DNA of 64,000 bases from Streptomyces sp. HUAS 15-9 (GTDB lineage: Bacteria > Actinomycetota > Actinomycetes > Streptomycetales > Streptomycetaceae), in contig NZ_CP106798.1 of the NCBI RefSeq assembly GCF_025642155.1, positions 372,001-436,000 on the forward strand, read 5' to 3'. This document shows, piece after piece, positions 58,978-64,000 of the stretch (position 1 is the stretch's first letter; every line of letters begins with the position of its first letter). The notes under the pieces are model-generated. The model was given only the letters and a program-made list of their open reading frames with translations. It was not told the origin of the DNA and searched no databases. Both the position numbers and the translations under genes were made by a program.

Positions 58978-60527
58978 AGGCGGAAGGCCATGTCGGGCTC
59001 GAGCGTGCCCACGTCCATCTGCGCTTTCTGCAGATGGCCGGAGTAGTCCCAGTTCATGGACTGCCAGCGGGTGAACTGGTCGAGCACCCACTGCCCCGAC
59101 TGGCGACTGCCGTTGCCCGACTTGCCGTTGCCGCCGAACGGGAGGTGCGCCTCGGCTCCGGAGGTGGTGTTGTTGACGCTGACCATGCCCGCGGAGATGC
59201 CGCGCCGGAACGTCCACACGTCGTGCGGATCGGTGGTGTAGATGGCGGCGGACAGGCCGTAGCCGGGGGCGTTGGCGAGAAACAGGGCCTCGTCGAAGTC
59301 CCGGTAGGTGGTCACCGAGACGAGGGGGCCGAAGGTCTCGTTGAGGAACAGCTCGTCGTCGCGGCGCACTCCGTCGACGATCACCGGGTGGTAGAACATG
59401 CCCGCTTCGGGGTCCCCGACGAAGCCCTTGCGCGGGTTGTCGGCCGTGATCCGCCCGATGCCGTCGGAGCCGTACGTCCGGTGGTGGTCCTTGATCCACC
59501 CGAGGAAGGTCTCGTAGCGCTGCGCGAACCGCTCGTCGAGCATCGGGCCGTAGAGCACGTCCTCGAACGCGTCGCCGATCCGGGCCGCGCGGCTCGCGGC
59601 GTCGAAGCGGGCGAGGAAGTCCTCCTTCACCGACTCGTGGATGATGAGCGTCCCGAGGGAGGTGCAGCGCTGTCCCGCGGTGCCGAACCCGGAGAACAAC
59701 GCCCCCTCGACCGCCAGGTCGAGGTTTGCGCTCGGGGTGACCACCTGGGGGTTCTTGCCGCCCAGCTCCAGACACGGGGTCTGCAGATGGCTTCCGCACA
59801 GGGCGCCGATCTTCTGGCCGACGGCCGAGGACCCCGTGAAGCCGACCTTGTCGACCAGCCCGGCTTCGAGGGAGGCCTCCAGACCGGCATAGGTCTGCTC
59901 TCCGTCGGCGAGTACGAGGTTGAGTACGCCGTCGGGCAGGCCGCCTCCGTGGACGAACAGCTCGAAGAGTGCCTGGGCGCTCGCGGCGGCGTACTCGGCG
60001 GGCTTCCACACCACGGTGTTGCCGGTCACGAGCGCCGGCACGAGATACCAGGCCGGCACGGCCACCGGGAAGTTGCCCGCGGTGATCACGGCAACCGAGC
60101 CGACGGGGTTGCGGAAGGTGAACAGCTGCTTGTCGGGCATCTCCGAAGGCACCGTCTGCCCGTACAGCCGACGGCCCTCGCCCAGGAAGAAGTCGCAGGT
60201 GTCGATGATCTCCTGGACCTCGCCGAGTGCCTCTGCGTACGGCTTGCCGATCTCTTCGGTCACGATGCGGGCGAGCCGGTCCTTGTTGGCTTCGACGAGT
60301 CGGCCGATCTTTCCGATCGCGGATCCGCGCACCGGCGCCGGGATGTCCGCCCAGGACCGCTGAGCCGCCTTCGCGGCCTTGGCGGCCTCGACGAACGTCG
60401 AGGCGTCACCGAGTGAGACCTCGGAGACCAGCTCGGAGGTACGACCGGGATTGGGGCGCTGAAGAGTCCCGCCGGGTGCGCCGGCGACCACGCGGCCGGC
60501 AACGATCGAGGCGACGGAACGGGCCAT
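58974..60527 (-). CDS. Aldehyde dehydrogenase, L-aminoadipate-semialdehyde (piperideine-6-carboxylate) dehydrogenase type
   Basis: The product has 517 residues. The NAD(P) site FTGSSAVGQKIGALCG, the general base in LELGGKNPQ and the catalytic Cys in GFGTAGQRCTSLGTL are intact. Similarity to the Pcd/AmaB branch and its place directly after lysine 6-transaminase indicate oxidation of 2-aminoadipate semialdehyde to 2-aminoadipate. AAGGAG lies 7 bases before ATG 60527, which decides against the longer frame. Its stop overlaps the E1 start (GTGA). Confidence 0.9.
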   Translation of the reverse strand: MARSVASIVAGRVVAGAPGGTLQRPNPGRTSELVSEVSLGDASTFVEAAKAAKAAQRSWADIPAPVRGSAIGKIGRLVEANKDRLARIVTEEIGKPYAEALGEVQEIIDTCDFFLGEGRRLYGQTVPSEMPDKQLFTFRNPVGSVAVITAGNFPVAVPAWYLVPALVTGNTVVWKPAEYAAASAQALFELFVHGGGLPDGVLNLVLADGEQTYAGLEASLEAGLVDKVGFTGSSAVGQKIGALCGSHLQTPCLELGGKNPQVVTPSANLDLAVEGALFSGFGTAGQRCTSLGTLIIHESVKEDFLARFDAASRAARIGDAFEDVLYGPMLDERFAQRYETFLGWIKDHHRTYGSDGIGRITADNPRKGFVGDPEAGMFYHPVIVDGVRRDDELFLNETFGPLVSVTTYRDFDEALFLANAPGYGLSAAIYTTDPHDVWTFRRGISAGMVSVNNTTSGAEAHLPFGGNGKSGNGSRQSGQWVLDQFTRWQSMNWDYSGHLQKAQMDVGTLEPDMAFRL

Positions 60528-60556
60528 GACTTTGCTCCTTGTCGGGTGGTTCGGGG

Positions 60557-61897
60557 TCACTGCAGACCGGCGAGGATCCGGTCGAGAGCCCGCAGGGCGA
60601 TCCCGAGCTCGTCCTGGGTGATGGTCAGGGCAGGGCGGAAGCGCACCGAACGCTCACCGCACGGCAATGCGATCACCTGCTCCTCGGTTCGCAACCGGCG
60701 TACCACCTCGTCGCGGACGCCGCTGTCGGGCAGATCGATGGCGCTCATCAGTCCACGCCCCCGCGCGTTGGACGCCACCGATGCGTGCCGGACTTCCAGA
60801 TCACGCAGTTCGGCCAGGAACCACGATCCCACGGCAGCGGCATGGGCCACCAGGTCGTCCCTTTCGATGATCTCCAGGATGCGGCGTGCCCGGACCATGT
60901 CGACCAGACCGCCGCCCCAGGTGGAGTTGATCCGGCCGGAGACCTGGAAGACGTTGTCGGGTACCTGGTCGACCCGGCGGCCGGCCATGATGCCGCCGAG
61001 CTGGACCTTCTTGGCGAAGGCGACGATATCCGGCTCGAGGCCGAGTTGCTGGTAGGCCCAGGTGGTACCGGTGATTCCCACCCCGGTCTGCACCTCGTCG
61101 AGGATGAACAGCGCGTCGTACTCGTGACAGAGCGCCTGCATCGCACGCAGGAACTCCGGGCGCATGTGGTTGTCGCCGCCCTCGCCCTGGATCGGCTCGG
61201 CGATGAAGCAGGCGATGTCGTGCGGGTTGTCCTCGAACGCTCGGCGCGCCTGCTCGAGGGCGTGTCCCTCCGCCTCCTCGACCTCGGCGAGGTGGCTCTC
61301 GAGGGGGAATCGCACGGCGGGTACGTCGATGCGCGGCCAGTCGAACTTCGGGAAGCGGGCCGTCTTGTTGGGCTCGGTGTTGGTCAGCGAGAGGGTGTAG
61401 CCGCTGCGGCCGTGGAACGCCCGCCGCAGGTGGAGCACCTTGGTGCCGAGTTCGGGTGAGCGGCCCGCGGCCTCGTTGTGGCGGCTCTTCCAGTCGAACG
61501 CTGTCTTGAGCGCGTTCTCGACGGCGAGAGCCCCGCCCTCGACGAAGAACAGTCGAGGCAGGTCGGGATCGCCGAGCACGCGGACGAACGTCTCGACGAA
61601 CTCTGCGTAGTGCGTGGTGTAGATGTCGGGGTTGGCGGGCTTGTTCGCCGCCACCTGCGCGAGCAGGGTCATGAACGCCGGGTCGTCCACGATGCCCGGC
61701 GCGTTGAGCCCCAACGGGGCGGACGCGAAGAACGAGTAGAGGTCGAGGAACTTCTCACCGGTGCGCGCATCGACGATCCACGAGCCGCGACTGGCAAGCG
61801 GGTCGAGCACAAGTTTGAAACCGTCGGTCAGCACATAGCGGCTCAGCCGCTCGTGCACCTCGTCCGGATGGACCGTCGACGCAGCAGCAACCGTCAT
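60557..61897 (-). CDS. lat: L-lysine 6-transaminase
   Basis: The product has 446 residues of the class III PLP transaminase fold. FILDEVQTGVGITGTTWAYQ and FAKKVQLGGIMAGRRVDQV hold the PLP Asp and Lys (FAKK-QLGG is specific for lysine 6-aminotransferase). FLDLYSFFASAPLGLNAPGI near the start is also characteristic. It moves the epsilon-amino group of lysine to 2-oxoglutarate, giving 2-aminoadipate semialdehyde. It heads the operon lat, aldehyde dehydrogenase, E1. Such genes also occur in beta-lactam clusters, but no ACV synthetase is here, so catabolism is more likely. Confidence 0.93.
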   Translation of the reverse strand: MTVAAASTVHPDEVHERLSRYVLTDGFKLVLDPLASRGSWIVDARTGEKFLDLYSFFASAPLGLNAPGIVDDPAFMTLLAQVAANKPANPDIYTTHYAEFVETFVRVLGDPDLPRLFFVEGGALAVENALKTAFDWKSRHNEAAGRSPELGTKVLHLRRAFHGRSGYTLSLTNTEPNKTARFPKFDWPRIDVPAVRFPLESHLAEVEEAEGHALEQARRAFEDNPHDIACFIAEPIQGEGGDNHMRPEFLRAMQALCHEYDALFILDEVQTGVGITGTTWAYQQLGLEPDIVAFAKKVQLGGIMAGRRVDQVPDNVFQVSGRINSTWGGGLVDMVRARRILEIIERDDLVAHAAAVGSWFLAELRDLEVRHASVASNARGRGLMSAIDLPDSGVRDEVVRRLRTEEQVIALPCGERSVRFRPALTITQDELGIALRALDRILAGLQ

Positions 61898-62201
61898 GGA
61901 GACACCTACTCCCGATAGCCGTTCACCGAATATCTTTCGTCAAATGCGAGGTGAAGCGAAAGCATTTTAGGTATGGCGCGGCCGCCGCCGCAAGGTTTTG
62001 CGCACAAGCAGATGTTAGGAAAAAAGGGGCCGATCCGGGCGCGGCGACACCACCAACGCGAACGGCCACGAGGCACTCGACGTCACTGCGGACCACTCGT
62101 TTGCATGCTCGGCGCGGGACGGCACGGACGGCGCCCTCACCCGGAGGCCGGGAGCCGTGTCGCACCGGGCACCGCAGAAGCAACCGCGGTGCACACCGCC
62201 A
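61898..62201. promoter_or_regulatory. Promoter region of the lysine operon
   Basis: 304 bp without a gene between the lat start and the TetR stop. The first ~110 bp are AT-rich and contain nested inverted repeats: CTTTCG (61934-61939)/CGAAAG (61957-61962) and AAATGC (61943-61948)/GCATTT (61962-61967). They are a candidate site for a lysine- or nitrogen-responsive regulator. The rest holds nothing recognisable. Confidence 0.45.
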
Positions 62202-62786
62202 TCAGCGCAGGATGAGACGCAGCGTGTCGGTGAGGACTCCGGTGGGAACGGCCGGGTCGGTGATCCGCTGGACGCCGAGTCCGATGCCGAGGCTGAGCAG
62301 AGTCATCGCGGCCTGCTCGGCGGGCATGGCCAGGGAGGCACCCAACTCCTCGGCCAAGGCCTCGAGCAGGTGAGCGAGTGCCCCGCGGATCGCGACGGTG
62401 CGCGCCGTGATCTCGTGCCGGAGTTCGTCGTCATGGCGGGCCTGGGTGAGGAACTCGACCTCGAGCGTGGTCCAGGCCTCGTCACCGATGTGCGCCTCGC
62501 CCCACGCGGTGAACGCCGCCAGGCGGTCGTCGATCCGGGCGTCATGCATGACGGAGTCGGTGAGCAGGGTCAGCTGTTCGGCACGGATGTCATCGAGGAC
62601 GGCCAGGCACAGGTGGCCCTTACTACGGAAGTTGGAGTAGACGGCGCCCTTCGAATACCCGGCCGCCTCCGCCACTTCGCTGAGGGACGTCGCGCCGTAG
62701 CCGTTGCGCAGGAACAGGTCCCGCGCGGTGGCGACGAGTCGCTCACGCGTGCGCTCCTGGCTCTCGACGCGACTGAGACGGGCCAT
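62202..62786 (-). CDS. TetR/AcrR family regulator
   Basis: The product has 194 residues. The HTH is TSLSEVAEAAGYSKGAVYSN followed by FRSKGHLCLAVL; the C-terminal domain resembles TetR_C_6-like members. It is divergent from the patatin-like gene, with two matching 17-bp operators in the gap. It is also upstream of the lysine operon in the same direction, but a 300-bp gap with its own promoter separates them, so the patatin gene is the more likely target. Confidence 0.89.
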   Translation of the reverse strand: MARLSRVESQERTRERLVATARDLFLRNGYGATSLSEVAEAAGYSKGAVYSNFRSKGHLCLAVLDDIRAEQLTLLTDSVMHDARIDDRLAAFTAWGEAHIGDEAWTTLEVEFLTQARHDDELRHEITARTVAIRGALAHLLEALAEELGASLAMPAEQAAMTLLSLGIGLGVQRITDPAVPTGVLTDTLRLILR

Positions 62787-62886
62787 GCCTCTGTTCCCTC
62801 TCCCGTCCTGCGCGGCTCGCCCAGCAGGCTCTGCCGTTCTTGAACTCCTCGGATCCTATCCCCGACTCGGGCTGTCCACCCCGCTC

Positions 62887-62927
62887 GGATACCGCTAGTA
62901 TCCCAAATCCAGATACCACTGGTATCC
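62887..62927. promoter_or_regulatory. Tandem TetR operators between TetR and patatin genes
   Basis: GGATACCGCTAGTATCC (62887-62903) and AGATACCACTGGTATCC (62911-62927), 24 bp centre to centre, sharing GATACC(G/A)CT(A/G)GTATCC. The second contains the perfect GATACCA-C-TGGTATC. Two or more repressor dimers could bind side by side. Confidence 0.78.
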
Positions 62928-62944
62928 CGATCTCGCCGGTTTCC

Positions 62945-62995
62945 CGATGTCCATGTCCCGATGCCCCATGTCCCCCATGTCCCGATGTCCCGATT
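62945..62995. repeat. Irregular ATGTCC tandem array upstream of patatin gene
   Basis: Six units starting with ATG at 62947, 62953, 62961, 62968, 62977 and 62985, mostly ATGTCC plus C or CG, 6-9 bp each. The array lies between the operators and the patatin start and carries several out-of-phase ATGs. It could arise by slippage and vary in copy number. Confidence 0.65.
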
Positions 62996-63009
62996 GGGCG
63001 GAGTACTCA

Positions 63010-64000
63010 GTGACCATGACTGGCAGGCGAACGACCCCTTCCCGCGGACTGGTGCTGGGCTGCGGCGGAACGCTCGGCGCGGCCTGGACGATCGGCGCTC
63101 TGCATTCACTCGAGCAGATCGCGCAGTGGGACCCACGCGACGCCGGTGTCCTGGTGGGCACGTCGGCCGGGGCGGAGCTGGCGGCCATGCTCGGCAGCGG
63201 CCTCGGCGTGGCACAACTCCTCGCCGCCCAACTCGGCCACCCGGACGCCCGACCCGAACTTCGCCACCACTTCGCGTCCCCTCCCCGAGGCCTGCCGCCC
63301 CGGCCCGCGCTGTTCCCCGGATCACCCCGGCTGACGCGCCGCGCGCTGGGCGGCAGGGCTCCCGCGCTCGCCGGCCTGTCGGGCTTGCTGCCGCAAGGGC
63401 GTGCTTCGGCGGAATGGCTGGCAGCCCTGGCGGACTACCTCGCCCCGGCCGGAGGCTGGGTCGCCCATCCCGCGACCTGGTTGGTGGCGACCGACTTCGA
63501 CACGGGGCGACGTACCGTTTTCGGACACCCGGACACCCCGCCGGTCGCCTTGCGTGACGCTCTGCGCGCGTCCTGGGCGGTCCCCGGCTGGTTTCCACCC
63601 GTACGCGTCGGAGGACGGCGCTACGCGGACGGCGGCATCATGTCCACCGCCTCGGCCGACCTCCTGGTGTCCCGTGGCCTCGACGAGGTGTACGTCGTGG
63701 CGCCGATGAGTTCGTTCTCCCCCGCACCACGCACCGGGCTCGGCCGCGCGGAGGCGCTGCTCCGCCGCGTCATGACCCGCACGCTGAACGCCGAATGCGC
63801 CGCGTTGCGGGCAGCGGGCACACGGGTCATCCGGATCGAGCCCACCGCCGCCGACCTGAAGGTGATGGGAGGCAACTTCATGAACGGCCGACGTCGTCCG
63901 ACGGTCCTCGAGACGGCCCTGCGCACGACGCGAGCCACCGTCCGCGATGCCCTCCGGTCGGCCGGCCTACCCGCTCCGCACACCCCCGCCGCCCACGGCC
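63010..64000 (+). CDS. Patatin-like phospholipase, C-terminus beyond window
   Basis: The frame is open from GTG 63010 to the window end (330 codons), so the gene is incomplete. The patatin features are present: glycine-rich oxyanion loop LGCGGTLGAAW, nucleophile VGTSAGAELA (GxSxG) and catalytic Asp in YADGGIMS, with SWAVPGWFPPV between them. It is a serine acyl hydrolase acting on membrane lipids or esters, without a signal peptide. GGAG at 63000-63003 is 6 bases before GTG 63010 and 12 before ATG 63016, so GTG is preferred. Control by the divergent TetR is likely. Confidence 0.85.
   Translation, partial: MTMTGRRTTPSRGLVLGCGGTLGAAWTIGALHSLEQIAQWDPRDAGVLVGTSAGAELAAMLGSGLGVAQLLAAQLGHPDARPELRHHFASPPRGLPPRPALFPGSPRLTRRALGGRAPALAGLSGLLPQGRASAEWLAALADYLAPAGGWVAHPATWLVATDFDTGRRTVFGHPDTPPVALRDALRASWAVPGWFPPVRVGGRRYADGGIMSTASADLLVSRGLDEVYVVAPMSSFSPAPRTGLGRAEALLRRVMTRTLNAECAALRAAGTRVIRIEPTAADLKVMGGNFMNGRRRPTVLETALRTTRATVRDALRSAGLPAPHTPAAHG

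Noticed and set aside
60557..61897. Part of a cephamycin-type beta-lactam cluster because of lat and the semialdehyde dehydrogenase
   Set aside because: No ACV synthetase, isopenicillin N synthase or ccaR-like gene is nearby, and the operon partner is an E1 dehydrogenase. Lysine catabolism fits better.
62945..62995. CRISPR-like repeat array
   Set aside because: Units are 6-9 bp without spacers, so it is a short tandem repeat and not a CRISPR array.

Overview
The window looks like chromosome of a Streptomyces or close relative. It is very GC-rich, uses GTG and TTG starts often, links genes by ATGA/GTGA overlaps, and carries a conservon (cvn-type HATPase, roadblock, DUF742, GTPase and P450 genes), a DUF485/ActP pair, a SCO6745-family protein and many one-component regulators. 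About 58 protein genes are supported. I saw no rRNA, tRNA, CRISPR array, intact insertion sequence or origin.

Layout. 1-7.2 kb: a membrane Moco oxidoreductase, a rearrangement scar with 5'-truncated SnoaL and MFS genes, an AraC regulator, a SUKH protein, a metallo-hydrolase and a PAP2 phosphatase. 7.3-13.6 kb: an alpha-glucoside ABC importer with a GH13 glucosidase, divergent from a LacI regulator, with two matching operators. 13.7-20.6 kb: a TAXI lipoprotein, an OmpR-type two-component system, an MHS-family carboxylate transporter and a DUF485/ActP acetate-type symporter pair. 20.7-23.8 kb: two TetR regulators flanking a CMD/SDR operon. 23.9-26.4 kb: an arsenic island (arsR, aquaporin, arsC; divergent arsM). 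26.5-33.5 kb: a branched-chain amino-acid-type ABC operon divergent from PucR and TetR regulators. 33.7-36.9 kb: a secreted phosphatase/MFS/TolB-like operon. 37.0-39.8 kb: an alpha/beta-hydrolase, a SCO6745-family protein and an AraC regulator. 40.0-45.4 kb: a conservon whose A and B genes are fused in frame, a CYP157-like P450 without ExxR and a convergent CYP154-like P450. 45.5-49.0 kb: TetR/DHA2 efflux pair and msrA. 49.3-53.2 kb: an OmpR-type two-component system facing two DUF347 membrane paralogues that share one promoter architecture. 53.3-56.7 kb: murJ, a frameshifted SDR gene and its TetR regulator. 56.7-61.9 kb: a lysine operon (lysine 6-transaminase, semialdehyde dehydrogenase, fused E1 2-oxoacid dehydrogenase with a frameshift). 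62.2-64.0 kb: TetR and a patatin-like gene that runs off the window.

The strongest signals beyond gene content are regulatory. Matched palindromes can be assigned to neighbouring LacI and TetR genes, and 11-bp-period direct repeats next to OmpR-type systems suggest their targets. Three genes (cvnA/B, SDR, E1) each carry an apparent one-base indel, so either they are decaying or the assembly has indel errors here; raw reads are needed to decide.
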